A DNA stretch of 64,000 nucleotides from Sphingomonadales bacterium. GTDB taxonomy: Bacteria > Pseudomonadota > Alphaproteobacteria > Sphingomonadales > Sphingomonadaceae. Each line of letters opens with the position of its first letter. Within the stretch, counting starts at the first letter, position 1. The notes beneath the pieces are model-generated. The model had not been told where the DNA came from, ran no database searches, and worked only from the letters and a program-made list of their open reading frames with translations. The position numbers were made by a program, and so were the translations under genes. Where the stretch lies: positions 90,157 to 154,156 of the forward strand of contig JAIXPM010000265.1 in NCBI GenBank assembly GCA_027486275.1, written 5' to 3'. Positions 1-7,637 of the stretch are shown here, one piece after another.

Positions 1-1131
1 GCGCGATCCCGCGTCTGTTGCACGGACCCGGACCTTCATGCCGTCGGCCAGTGTCGTGGGCGGATCGAGGATCACGCGGTCGCCCGCCGCCACGCCCTCG
101 ACGATCCGAACCCGGTCAAGATCGACATCTGCCGTCTTCACGGCACGCCGCCGCGCAACGTCACCGATCAGTACAAACAGATGCGGATTTGCGCTTTCGC
201 CGCGAAGCGCGCGACGCGACACAACAATGGCATTGACCGGATCGATGAGAATTTCGGCAACGACCGAAACGCCGCTGCTGATGGCGTAGTCGGGATTGCG
301 AACCGGCAGCCGCACTTCAACGGTCCGAGACCTGGGATCGATGAAATCGTTGATGATGAACACTTCGCTCGGCAACGCCCCGGCCTGACCGGTGATGAAC
401 AGGCGCGCCGGCTGTCCCTTGCGCAGTTCTGACACCCGTGCCTCGGGCACGGCCACGATCGCTGCCACCACGCGCAATTCCTGAAGCTGCAGCGCGGATG
501 ACTGCCCACCCATGGAAAAACGGCTGTTCAGAAACATGCCTTCATCCACCATGCGCTGCGTGACGACACCGTCATAGGGCGCGCGAAGCACCGTATCCGA
601 CAGCGCCTGGCGAGCGGTCGCCAACGCCGCTCGCGACTGATCGCGGCGCGCCCGTGCCACGTCGCGCGCGGCCTCTGCCTCATCCAGCCGGGCGGCTGGC
701 GCAAAACCGCGCTCCTTCAGTTGGAGCACCCGCTCGAAGGCCCGCTCGGTCTGCACCACTTCGGCGTCGGCAACACGAAGTGCGGCCTCCGCCTCGCTGG
801 CCCGCCGCTGATAATCGGCCTGCCGGATACGCAGCAACGGTTGCCCCCGGGTCACACGATCTCCGACGCGGACAAACACGCGATCGACCGGCCCCTCGAC
901 AAGGGCGGTCACGTTGCTTGTCTGCATTGCGGCAACCGTCCCCGATGCCCTTATCGGCGTAGACACTTGTTCGGCACGCGCCAGAACAACCTGAACATCG
1001 ATGGATTGCGGGGCGGCCACCGGCGCATCGTTGGACTTTGGTTCGTCCGAGCAGCCAAAAAGTGCCCATGCAGCGGCACCCAACAGACCAAGGAGCGGAA
1101 TGCGCTTGAATGTGCGGGAAAGCTCAAGCAC
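1..1131 (-). CDS. RND efflux periplasmic adaptor (membrane fusion) lipoprotein, partial
   Basis: Membrane fusion subunit of a tripartite RND exporter, linking an inner-membrane pump to an outer-membrane channel. Translation from a GTG at 1131 gives a signal peptide ending in a lipobox (WALFGC, Cys at about residue 22). A lipoyl half follows (ALVEGPVDRVFVRVGDRV), then an Ala/Arg/Glu-rich hairpin, the second lipoyl half (LRAPYDGVVTQR) and beta-barrel segments, in the order typical of AcrA/HlyD adaptors. The frame is open for 377 codons to the window edge, so the C-terminus is missing. The GTG overlaps the end of the thioesterase gene by 8 nt, so they are probably co-transcribed. No early ATG exists, and the signal peptide supports the GTG. 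The pump gene presumably lies to the left; the substrate is unknown. Confidence 0.85.
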   Translation of the reverse strand, partial: MLELSRTFKRIPLLGLLGAAAWALFGCSDEPKSNDAPVAAPQSIDVQVVLARAEQVSTPIRASGTVAAMQTSNVTALVEGPVDRVFVRVGDRVTRGQPLLRIRQADYQRRASEAEAALRVADAEVVQTERAFERVLQLKERGFAPAARLDEAEAARDVARARRDQSRAALATARQALSDTVLRAPYDGVVTQRMVDEGMFLNSRFSMGGQSSALQLQELRVVAAIVAVPEARVSELRKGQPARLFITGQAGALPSEVFIINDFIDPRSRTVEVRLPVRNPDYAISSGVSVVAEILIDPVNAIVVSRRALRGESANPHLFVLIGDVARRRAVKTADVDLDRVRIVEGVAAGDRVILDPPTTLADGMKVRVRATDAGSR

Positions 1132-1543
1132 TCAGATAGGCCCCGCGACCAGACGCCAGCAGATCGCCCGCCTCGGTCTCGACAAGCGTATCGGCAACAC
1201 TCAGGCGCTTTCCCAGCTTGACCACCCGACTGCGGGCCAGGATCCGGCCCGCCAGCGCAGGACGATGATAATCGACCCGAAGGTCGGCGGTCGCCTGCGC
1301 CAGTCCGCCGGCCGCCAGCACCGCATACAAGCCACCAAGGTCAACGAGAGAGGCGAGTACGCCACCATGTGCCGCGCCGAGCGCCGGGTTCGACACCAGT
1401 TCGTCGCGCCACGGCATGGCAATCACGATGCCGCCGTGCGATGCCGAGAGCAGCTCGAGGCCAAGCCAGCGATGGAAAGGGGCAATGTGGAGCGCCGCCT
1501 GAAGTCCATCGAGCGTCGTGAGCGCACTCCTGTCAACGGTCAT
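1124..1543 (-). CDS. PaaI-type hotdog-fold thioesterase
   Basis: A 139-residue single hotdog-domain protein of normal length for PaaI/YbgC-like acyl-CoA thioesterases. The region from 'LGLELLSASHGGIVIAMPWRDELVSNP' through 'AAHGGVLASLVDLGG' matches the family core, where an N..G..HGG pattern marks the active site and the start of the long central helix. The natural substrate cannot be read from sequence. It lies between the alpha/beta hydrolase (4-nt ATGA-type overlap at 1540-1543) and the efflux adaptor (8-nt overlap), so the three form one operon. The link between an acyl-thioesterase and a pump is unexplained. It could serve detoxification of an aromatic or acyl compound sensed by the divergent MarR regulator, which is inference. 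Confidence 0.82.
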   Translation of the reverse strand: MTVDRSALTTLDGLQAALHIAPFHRWLGLELLSASHGGIVIAMPWRDELVSNPALGAAHGGVLASLVDLGGLYAVLAAGGLAQATADLRVDYHRPALAGRILARSRVVKLGKRLSVADTLVETEAGDLLASGRGAYLSA

Positions 1544-2403
1544 GCAAATCCTCTTATTGACTGATCGGTGTCCTGCAGGAAGGTCAGGATGGCATCGGCA
1601 AAGGCATCATTGCGATCGCCCACGACCATATGTCCGGCACCCGCAATGTCGGTGAAGCGGGCGTGTGGCACGAGGTCCAGGAAAGCTGCCGCTCCTTCTG
1701 GCGAAACGAGATCACTTGATCCTCCGCGGATCAGATGCACCGGGCAGGCGAGCCGCCGCGCTGCTTCGGCAAGCCGTTCCATGCGAGCCTCCCCCCTGCT
1801 CGACATCACCGAAGTGATGAAGCGGGGATCCCAGTGCCAGCGCCAGCGCCCATCCTGCCCCTTCCGCACATAGGGCGCGATCCGCTCGGCCGTCGTCCGC
1901 CGCCCCTCCCGGGGGCGATAACTGTCAACAATCTCGGCAGCCTCTTCCGCCGAGGCGAAGCCGGTTTCGAGATGCGCCGCCATGAAGCCCATCACCCGTG
2001 CGACTCCTGCCGGCTCCATGTTGGGCGCAATATCGACCAGGGTTAGCGACGCAAAGCTGCCCGGCCTGATTTCACCTTCGGCAATCAGACCGGACAGCCC
2101 GCCCAGCGAGGCACCGACCAGAGCGGGGGGCGTTCCCAAGGCATGCGCCACGCAAAGAAGATCGTCGGCAAAATCCTCGATCCGATAGTGGCCAGACGAC
2201 GACCATTGGCTTTCGCCATGGCCGCGAAGATCTATCGCGATGGCCCTCAGACCAGCAGCTGCCAGCCTTTCCTGTGTCCGGCGCCAGCTGAGCCTGGTCT
2301 GCCCGCCGCCATGTGCCAAGATAACAGGTAGGGCGTCGTCAACGCCCATCGTATCAGCCGCCAGTGTCTGTCCCTCGGCTCCCGTAAACTGGATTTGCTT
2401 CAC
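1540..2403 (-). CDS. alpha/beta hydrolase
   Basis: A 287-residue alpha/beta-hydrolase-fold enzyme. It has an HGGG oxyanion motif (residues 31-34), the nucleophile elbow G-A-S-L-G with Ser99, and a late His in 'AGAGHMVVGDRNDAF' that completes the catalytic triad. The segment 'AIDLRGHGESQ' is the usual strand-turn of esterase/epoxide-hydrolase-like members. The substrate is not identifiable; ester or C-C bond hydrolysis are both possible. It is the first gene of a minus-strand operon with the thioesterase and the efflux adaptor. It is divergent from a MarR gene across 77 bp holding an imperfect dyad, suggesting induction by a small molecule that is then hydrolysed and exported. Confidence 0.85.
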   Translation of the reverse strand: MKQIQFTGAEGQTLAADTMGVDDALPVILAHGGGQTRLSWRRTQERLAAAGLRAIAIDLRGHGESQWSSSGHYRIEDFADDLLCVAHALGTPPALVGASLGGLSGLIAEGEIRPGSFASLTLVDIAPNMEPAGVARVMGFMAAHLETGFASAEEAAEIVDSYRPREGRRTTAERIAPYVRKGQDGRWRWHWDPRFITSVMSSRGEARMERLAEAARRLACPVHLIRGGSSDLVSPEGAAAFLDLVPHARFTDIAGAGHMVVGDRNDAFADAILTFLQDTDQSIRGFA

Positions 2404-2420
2404 CGCCTACGCCTCATTCT

Positions 2421-2434
2421 GTAAACCGTCTTAC
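2421..2434. promoter_or_regulatory. imperfect dyad in hydrolase/MarR divergent promoter
   Basis: The sequence GTAAACCGTCTTAC pairs with its own reverse complement at 10 of 14 positions (GTAA/TTAC outer arms, CG centre). It sits 18 bp upstream of the hydrolase start and 47 bp upstream of the MarR start. MarR-family repressors usually bind such short dyads in divergent promoters. This assignment rests on position and symmetry only. Confidence 0.35.
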
Positions 2435-2480
2435 ATTATCTCATCTTGCCATCCAGTCAATTCGGCAGCTAACTCCAAGG

Positions 2481-2975
2481 ATGCCAAGTCGTAGCGCCTA
2501 TACTGGCTCAGCAGCAGCCGCTCCTTTGGTGACCGACCGTGACGAGATCGTGTTCCTGATGGAGGAGCTCACCCGCACATTGCGGCAGGCGTTCGAACGG
2601 CGTATCGCGCAGACGGGGCTCACGCGAACCCAATGGCGCATGCTCGCTTACCTTCTGAGGTGCGAAGGCGTGTCGCAGTCCGAACTGGCACGTCTTCTCG
2701 ATCTCGAGCGCGCCACGATCGGCCAGGCGATTGACAGGCTGGAAGAGCAGCGACTAGTCGAAAGGCGCCCATGCCCGACCGATCGTCGGGTGTGGCAGGT
2801 GCATCTCCTTCCCGCAGCTTATGATCTTGTCCCTCTGTTGCGCAAGGAAGCAGACTGGCTGCATGACCTCACATGGAAGGGTCTGACCAACGCAGATGTG
2901 GCGACCCTCAAAACACTGCTCGACTGTATCGGTAACAACCTTTCGTCCGTTCCTGAAGTACTGGAACGGGACTGA
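2481..2975 (+). CDS. MarR-family transcriptional regulator
   Basis: A 164-residue MarR-type winged-helix protein. The recognition region 'GVSQSELARLLDLERATIGQAIDRLEEQRLVERRPCPTDRRVWQVHLLP' shows the helix-turn-helix, the wing with the conserved D-R-R, and following helices for dimerisation. The N-terminal 15-20 residues are low-complexity, and a GTG start at 2529 (V-T-D-R-D) is a plausible alternative. It is divergently placed from the hydrolase-thioesterase-efflux operon, the usual arrangement for a MarR repressor of an efflux or detoxification operon, so it most likely represses that operon and itself. The ligand is unknown. Confidence 0.87.
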   Translation: MPSRSAYTGSAAAAPLVTDRDEIVFLMEELTRTLRQAFERRIAQTGLTRTQWRMLAYLLRCEGVSQSELARLLDLERATIGQAIDRLEEQRLVERRPCPTDRRVWQVHLLPAAYDLVPLLRKEADWLHDLTWKGLTNADVATLKTLLDCIGNNLSSVPEVLERD

Positions 2976-3386
2976 CGAGAAAATTTACTTCCATCGGAAC
3001 TTGATCCGGTAGTGCAATCGGTTCAAAGCCTATACTGGGCTTACACGGTGAACGGGTTCCCTATTCGGTCAGTTGTTGTCTGACAAAGGATCGCCTGCCT
3101 CTGGGCAAATCATTTCGGACGACCGCAATGGCACGCCGAGAGCCAAGCCGTTCCACCACGTTCGAATGGCCGGTTCCGGAAGGAGTTGCCTTCTAAGAAC
3201 CGATCGAGGAATAGCTTGAATTGGGTCGGGAGCCGCCGCGATGACGGATAGCCGCGCGGCGGCAGCTATAGAAGATGCGGTCGCAGAAGGCGCCGAAATC
3301 TGATCGGGTCGGCTCCTCGTCCTTTACTAGGAGCCGACCCTTAGAATGATCGAGACAGCGGCGTTGTTGAACCGCTTTTTGAGGCG
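2976..3386. other. intergenic region, 411 bp, no convincing gene
   Basis: No open frame here has a start site, codon bias or motif that I can support. The only clear structure is a perfect 12-bp inverted repeat at 3306-3340. Short frames around 3120-3220 read as possible decayed coding sequence without a recognisable family. This marks the change from the efflux operon to the plasmid-maintenance block and could be a recombination boundary. Confidence 0.5.
3306..3340. terminator. strong hairpin, possible bidirectional terminator
   Basis: GGGTCGGCTCCT (3306-3317) and AGGAGCCGACCC (3329-3340) form a perfect 12-bp stem with an 11-nt loop. It lies between the plus-strand MarR gene and the minus-strand gene ending at 3387, where a bidirectional terminator would fit. 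Neither side has a long T-tract, so termination is inferred from stem strength and position. Confidence 0.5.
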
Positions 3387-3854
3387 TCAGCCCCGTCGGG
3401 CAATCAGGGAGCCGACGTCCTTGCTCCGCTCTTGCAGGCGTTCGAACATCGCATCAAAAGTATCGAAGCTCTCGATTACCGGATGTGGAACGTTGATTTC
3501 GGTGCCGATTGGTAGCCAAGTGATGCTGGCGAGCACGTCGGCGATTGCGATCGTCGCACCCTTCTCATCCTCGCCGCCGTCGCTGCGCGCGATGACGCCG
3601 CGGCCGGCGAAAGTCGCTCCGCTTGTACCCAGCACGAAATGGGCCTGCACCTCGGCAAGCAGACCTTCGTCATCGACGAACATGATGTGGCCATCGGGGT
3701 CACCGACAGGCGTGATGTCGAAGCAGTTCACCGACGCGTCGGGATAGTCTTCGAGCGTCGGACCTGACAGCAGGCGATAATAGTCGCGATAATCGCCATT
3801 GTGGTCGGCTTCGGTGACGGTCTGGTTCCATGGGTTGATAACGATGACGCGCAT
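3387..3854 (-). CDS. hypothetical protein, DUF3846-like
   Basis: A 155-residue soluble acidic protein beginning 'MRVIVINPWNQTVTEADHNGDYRDYYRLLSG', followed by 'GHIMFVDDEGLL' and 'ILGTSG'-like text ('HFVLGTSGATFAGRGVIA'). The order resembles DUF3846 proteins (an N-terminal strand, an index-like helix, a 'NEEG' turn and a late G-x-G), a family of unknown function common on phages and plasmids. The match is from memory of the pattern and may be to a neighbouring family. It is followed downstream by a strong hairpin. It is the last gene of the minus-strand block, separated by 96 bp from the next small gene. Confidence 0.55.
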   Translation of the reverse strand: MRVIVINPWNQTVTEADHNGDYRDYYRLLSGPTLEDYPDASVNCFDITPVGDPDGHIMFVDDEGLLAEVQAHFVLGTSGATFAGRGVIARSDGGEDEKGATIAIADVLASITWLPIGTEINVPHPVIESFDTFDAMFERLQERSKDVGSLIARRG

Positions 3855-3950
3855 GGCGTTATCCTTCTTGGCATGTGCCGGGCCGGTTCAGCCCGTCATG
3901 CTGACGCCCCCTCTTCTCTCGAGCTCGGATCGCCATTGTTGCCTTCGCAG

Positions 3951-4163
3951 TTACGCCACGGCGTCACAGAATGGGTCGGCCGTGAACGCGAGATCCTCGA
4001 CGCTGATCGCATCGCCGAGATCGAACAGGGTCTGATCATCGATCACCGTTAGCGGTGCGATGGCAGTACCGGTTTCGACGACATGGAACACTTCGCCGGT
4101 GGCGAACGCCCGCCGCGTCGCAAAGCGGGCGCAGTGCTGCGGTCGCATGAAGGGGTTGTACAT
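3951..4163 (-). CDS. hypothetical small protein (70 aa)
   Basis: A 70-residue acidic protein, 'MYNPFMRPQHCARF...' continuing to 'FDLGDAISVEDLAFTADPFCDAVA'. I recognise no domain. Support as a gene comes from its plausible composition, lack of frame conflicts and an upstream region with an AT-rich promoter-like stretch and phased repeats (4208-4244). The sequence GGAGACCGG before the ATG gives a modest ribosome-binding site. Confidence 0.5.
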   Translation of the reverse strand: MYNPFMRPQHCARFATRRAFATGEVFHVVETGTAIAPLTVIDDQTLFDLGDAISVEDLAFTADPFCDAVA

Positions 4164-4207
4164 ATCCGGTCTCCGAAAATGGATTCGTCGGCTGCAGAAA
4201 TGATATA

Positions 4208-4244
4208 GCGCCTTACAAAAATGAAACTGCGCGTTCCAAAAAAG
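4208..4244. promoter_or_regulatory. two direct repeats spaced 21 bp, probable operator
   Basis: GCGCCTTACAAAAATG (4208-4223) and GCGCGTTCCAAAAAAG (4229-4244) match at 13 of 16 positions and start 21 bp apart, two helical turns. They lie in an AT-rich stretch of an otherwise GC-rich region, 45-81 bp upstream of the 70-aa gene starting at 4163 and 50 bp downstream of the DUF2493 gene. A regulator binding one DNA face is the simplest reading. Confidence 0.5.
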
Positions 4245-4293
4245 CGCTGAAGAGGCTTTGCCGGCACCGGATTCCCGGTGCCGGCTGCGGCCG

Positions 4294-5241
4294 TCAGGCC
4301 GCTGCTTGCGCTGTGACCTGTGCGGGAGGGGTGCCGAGCGGACCCCGGCGATCTACCACGCTGATCCGCCGTGCCTTGGCGTCGATGACCAGGCGCTCGA
4401 GAACGCCGTTGCCGGGATAGGCGATGACGTAGCGCGGGTTGAGGCTGAGGAACTGCTCGTTGCGCTTGAACCCGGCACGCTGGCCAAGCCTTGCGTCGAG
4501 GTTGAAGACCACCTGCGGGATCTTGTGCCGCTCGGCCCAGCCTGCTGCGAACCGGTCGATGCCCTTGCTGTCACCGCCATGGACGAGGACCATGTCGCCA
4601 ACCCGCTCGTGGACCCGATCAAGCGTGCGATAGAGGTTGTCGGCGAAGGTGTTGGCGTCGGCTGCATCGATCGTCATGCGGCCACCGCTGAACACCACCG
4701 GCGTGCCGCCGGGCATCGCCTGGGCGCGCTTGGTGTCGGCGCGAGCCTTGAGATAGGCGCGTCCCTCGACCATCGCCGAGGTGACCCCCTTGGCATTGCG
4801 TGCGCCGCTGAACGGCCGCCAGCTGTGGGTGGTTTCGGCGCAGTAGAGCATCGCGGCTTCTTCCCGCATCAGCTGGAAAGCCTGCATGGCTTCCTCGGCG
4901 GCGCGGGCCTTGTCTATGGCCTCTTCAAGGTTGCTGGTAGCGATCTCGCTGTTGTCGTTTTCAGCGATCGCCAGACGGATTTGGTCGGTCGCATCATCGA
5001 GCCGGCGTTCCTGCTTCTCGGCGGCCTTGTGGAAGATGTTGACGAAGCCCCAGGCCAGGTCTTCGGCGGCGCGCTCCATCGGCGTATCGGCAAAGAGGCC
5101 GAAGAGGTCGCTCCAGCAGGCGCTGACGGTCTGGGCCATCGCATCGCTGTCGGGAATCTCACAGGTGCCGGGTTCGGCATCGCGGACATTCAATTGGTCG
5201 AGGCCGAGCGCTATGAGCTGGGCGGCAAGGCTGGTCTGCAT
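4294..5241 (-). CDS. DUF2493 (YspA/SLOG-like) domain protein
   Basis: A 315-residue protein. Its C-terminal half carries the DUF2493 signature: 'VVFSGGRMTID', then 'LVHGGDSKGIDRFAAGWAERH', then 'YVIAYPGNGVLERLVIDAKARRI'. DUF2493 is a Rossmann-like SLOG-superfamily domain related to nucleotide- or ligand-binding DprA/LOG folds. The N-terminal about 170 residues are helical, with an Ala/Glu-rich stretch likely forming a coiled coil. SLOG proteins often sense nucleotide-derived signals or DNA, but the role here is unknown. Plasmid maintenance blocks of this type commonly carry one. The start at 5241 has an AAGGAG-type ribosome-binding site 8 nt upstream. Confidence 0.78.
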   Translation of the reverse strand: MQTSLAAQLIALGLDQLNVRDAEPGTCEIPDSDAMAQTVSACWSDLFGLFADTPMERAAEDLAWGFVNIFHKAAEKQERRLDDATDQIRLAIAENDNSEIATSNLEEAIDKARAAEEAMQAFQLMREEAAMLYCAETTHSWRPFSGARNAKGVTSAMVEGRAYLKARADTKRAQAMPGGTPVVFSGGRMTIDAADANTFADNLYRTLDRVHERVGDMVLVHGGDSKGIDRFAAGWAERHKIPQVVFNLDARLGQRAGFKRNEQFLSLNPRYVIAYPGNGVLERLVIDAKARRISVVDRRGPLGTPPAQVTAQAAA

Positions 5242-5555
5242 CGAAGGTCTCCTTGAAACGCACCGGCGGGAAATCCGTCGGCGTGAGCCCTTTCTGGCCG
5301 GGGCCGTGGTGGGCAGGATGGACGCAGCGCAGCTGCGCCGCCGGGCGGTGGGGGAACCGATTATGTGGGAAGCCTGCGAGCCGTCAGGCGAGCAGAGACG
5401 GCCCGCAAAATTGGGGGGACCACCGATCCTTCCGGCCCATCGCGGCTTCGGTCAGGGCTCACCTCTCGCCGACGGACCCGCCGATGCCGTACAAGGGTGA
5501 AACCTGCGCCTGACCTCCGGCCTCCGCCCAGGCGCAATTGCGCCGTTGCCTGGTC
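5242..5555. other. intergenic leader, 314 bp, no gene
   Basis: No supportable gene. The minus-strand leader of the DUF2493 gene contains CAGAAAGGG at about 5288-5296, 43 nt or more before the ATG, followed by a near-perfect CCGACGG/CCGCCGG hairpin. This is probably a weak member of the leader family seen upstream of ArdC, the helicase and ParB. A perfect palindrome GGCGCAATTGCGCC occupies 5531-5544, just downstream of the DUF5983 stop, and may act as a hairpin. Confidence 0.5.
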
Positions 5556-5867
5556 TTAATCGAACAGCGGCAAACCTGGCGACGTAGGTTCGTCGCGATC
5601 GAAGAGCACCCAGTCACAGCCCTGGCGCTCTGCCTCGCCCAGGATATGCCAGAGCGTGTCCGACACCTCGGCCGGACGCTCGTCTTCGACCACGAGCCCC
5701 GTGTTCAGGAAGAAGCCGAAGCTGTGGGTTTCGACTGCGATCCCGTGGAAGGCGACGGTTTGACGACCGTCAATGATCGCTGCCGCCGCGATAAGGGCCT
5801 CGATGGCACCGCGGTCCGCGGGAGGCATATGGGCCGTCGAGAGGACGGCAAGCCCAGAAATGCGCAT
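5556..5867 (-). CDS. DUF5983 family protein
   Basis: A 103-residue protein starting 'MRISGLAVLSTAHMPPADRGAIEALIAAAA'. It carries the DUF5983 hallmarks: an N-terminal 'STAH', a central G-F-F-L aromatic patch and a C-terminal 'GCDWVLFDRD'. The family is of unknown function and is recurrent on alphaproteobacterial plasmids. The open frame extends further upstream into the GHKL gene, but the ATG at 5867 gives a normal-length protein and lies only 10 nt beyond the preceding stop, so the two genes are probably co-translated. Confidence 0.7.
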   Translation of the reverse strand: MRISGLAVLSTAHMPPADRGAIEALIAAAAIIDGRQTVAFHGIAVETHSFGFFLNTGLVVEDERPAEVSDTLWHILGEAERQGCDWVLFDRDEPTSPGLPLFD

Positions 5868-5877
5868 TGTACGCTCC

Positions 5878-7578
5878 TCACACTGATGGCGGCGTTGCGG
5901 GACTTGCAGCGACAGGTTCAAGGCTGATGGTCGTGTCGCCCTTCTCATGGTGGAGCCAGAGCCTGCTGCCTTGCGGCACCAGCCACGCGACGCTGTCGAG
6001 GAACGCTTGCAGGATGCTGTCGGACACGGCTTCGTCATCGCCGAGCAGCGTTCGGACTGCGAGGTGGCGACTGTCTTTCTGCCAATAGCGAAGCTGGGTG
6101 TCGAAGCTGTCGCAGTTGCTGTCATCCGAGTGGCAGAAATACGCATTGTCGAGATATTCGGCGAGGATCGCCGGCGTCAGCGGCTCAGCGCCTGCGATGC
6201 CGCCCTTGACCACTGCGATGCTTGCCCCATCAAGGTCGTAGTTCTCGTCAGGTTGAAGCAGCAGGTCGGTGTTGAGCTGGTGAACCTGCGGAAGGCCGTC
6301 GGTGATGATCGTCAGTTCGGCGGCAATGGCGTCGACTTGCCGGTCGGTCAGATTGAGCAGGTCTCCGCCAAGCGTATCTACGAAAATGGCTGCGCCTTGC
6401 TTGACGATGAAGCGCAGGCTTTCGACCGTGCGGAGGCGGTCATACCAGTCATAGCCCTTGAAGGCGGGTTCGCTGCGAACCAGCGTTCCGGCAATGGCGT
6501 CCCTCGACACGATGAGTGCGCGCGCAAGGCTCTGTTCTTCGGCTGCCTCGAGATCGTCGATCAGGACGAGATTGTTGCCGACCGTCGCGGGTGGCTCGTA
6601 GTCGCTCGATAGCGACTCGTCGTAGGCGCGCGGCTTGAACAGCCGAAGGCCCTGTTTCGCGTTTGGCAGAATGATGCCGAGGACGGCCGCTTCACACCAG
6701 TTTTCATAGGAAAGCCGATGGTGCTGCTGTTCCGCTACGGCTGTGTAGATTGCCGAGCGCACGGCCGCCGCGAGTTCGTCGATAAAGGGTGAGACGACAA
6801 CCTCTTTGCGGGCCGGCAGCGTCAGCTGAAGGGCCGGGCAGTCGATCACATCCATCTTCGCGCACCATTGCCGGTCGCTGTCGAGTTCGGGGATCGTCGG
6901 AAGGTTATGATGGACGGTGAGGCCGTGGAAGTTGATCGACGGCGCGTGGCGCCAGGCGCCGCGGCTGTCGGTGAAGACGCCGATGCGAAGGCCATTCCAG
7001 ATTTCGATGTGCGTGGCATTCGCCAGAAAGTCCTGGCGGTCGATGATCTCGCCATTGAGTTCGACGTCGACGGGATAGTGCCGGGCGGCGTTGGCGATCG
7101 CCTTTTTTGCGTCTTCGAGGCGCCCTGCCGATATTTCGATGGCGAACGTCGTTCCCGGGCTGCGTACGCAGCTGTGGATCACGATATCGTGGCCCGACGT
7201 CCAATCGCCTTCATCGATATGGGCGCTCCAGCCCATCGCGGTGCCGGAGCGGCTCGAGACGTCGACCTTGCGTCCGGCAAGGCTGAACACGCCCATGCCG
7301 GCAGGGTCCTCGCGCCGGTGCGTTTCGTCGTCCCATCCCGACGACCCGAGCCTCAGCAGTTTTGCCGGGTCATCGATGCCGCGGCCGTTGTCGGAGATCC
7401 GCAGGCAGGCGCGATCGTGGCTCAGCTGGGTGGTCGAGACGATGACCCTGGTCGCGCCGGCGCGGCGGGCGTTCTGCAGCATTTCGGCGGCGATATCGCC
7501 CTCAGTCTGGTTGAACAGGCGGGTGACGGTCTGGATGACTTTCGGGTCGACGCAGGCGCGGATGGCGTGAACGGTCAT
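5878..7578 (-). CDS. GHKL-type (HSP90-like) ATPase, plasmid family
   Basis: A 566-residue protein with an N-terminal GHKL ATP-binding fold. The N-box is E32-M-L-Q-N36, the G1 box D63-N-G-R-G-I and the G2 box G94-M-G-V-F-S-L. The rest of the protein matches none of histidine kinase, MutL, gyrase B or HSP90 that I can recognise, and no phosphoacceptor His or receiver is visible. The closest analogy is to stand-alone ATPases of the MORC/HSP90 class that appear in mobile elements and defence loci. It sits between DUF5983 and a 214-aa unknown protein in a minus-strand operon. Its leader contains the purine-rich box at 7622-7637. Function unknown; ATP hydrolysis is predicted with good confidence. 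Confidence 0.75.
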   Translation of the reverse strand: MTVHAIRACVDPKVIQTVTRLFNQTEGDIAAEMLQNARRAGATRVIVSTTQLSHDRACLRISDNGRGIDDPAKLLRLGSSGWDDETHRREDPAGMGVFSLAGRKVDVSSRSGTAMGWSAHIDEGDWTSGHDIVIHSCVRSPGTTFAIEISAGRLEDAKKAIANAARHYPVDVELNGEIIDRQDFLANATHIEIWNGLRIGVFTDSRGAWRHAPSINFHGLTVHHNLPTIPELDSDRQWCAKMDVIDCPALQLTLPARKEVVVSPFIDELAAAVRSAIYTAVAEQQHHRLSYENWCEAAVLGIILPNAKQGLRLFKPRAYDESLSSDYEPPATVGNNLVLIDDLEAAEEQSLARALIVSRDAIAGTLVRSEPAFKGYDWYDRLRTVESLRFIVKQGAAIFVDTLGGDLLNLTDRQVDAIAAELTIITDGLPQVHQLNTDLLLQPDENYDLDGASIAVVKGGIAGAEPLTPAILAEYLDNAYFCHSDDSNCDSFDTQLRYWQKDSRHLAVRTLLGDDEAVSDSILQAFLDSVAWLVPQGSRLWLHHEKGDTTISLEPVAASPATPPSV

Positions 7579-7621
7579 GGCATGGGTCCTTCGCTGATCG
7601 GAGTTGATCGCGGCAGCGCAG

Positions 7622-7637
7622 CCCCCTCCCCTTTCTC
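7622..7637 (-). promoter_or_regulatory. purine-rich leader box (copy 1)
   Basis: Reads GAGAAAGGGGAGGGGG on the minus strand, starting at the stop codon of the 214-aa gene and 43 nt before the GHKL ATPase ATG. Similar boxes precede ArdC, the helicase, the 106-aa gene and ParB at 47-59 nt. It is too far from the start to be the ribosome-binding site. Confidence 0.5.

Noticed and set aside
5531..5544. Perfect palindrome GGCGCAATTGCGCC as operator
   Set aside because: It lies just after a stop codon and not in a promoter, so a hairpin or chance is as likely. Mentioned only in the intergenic entry.
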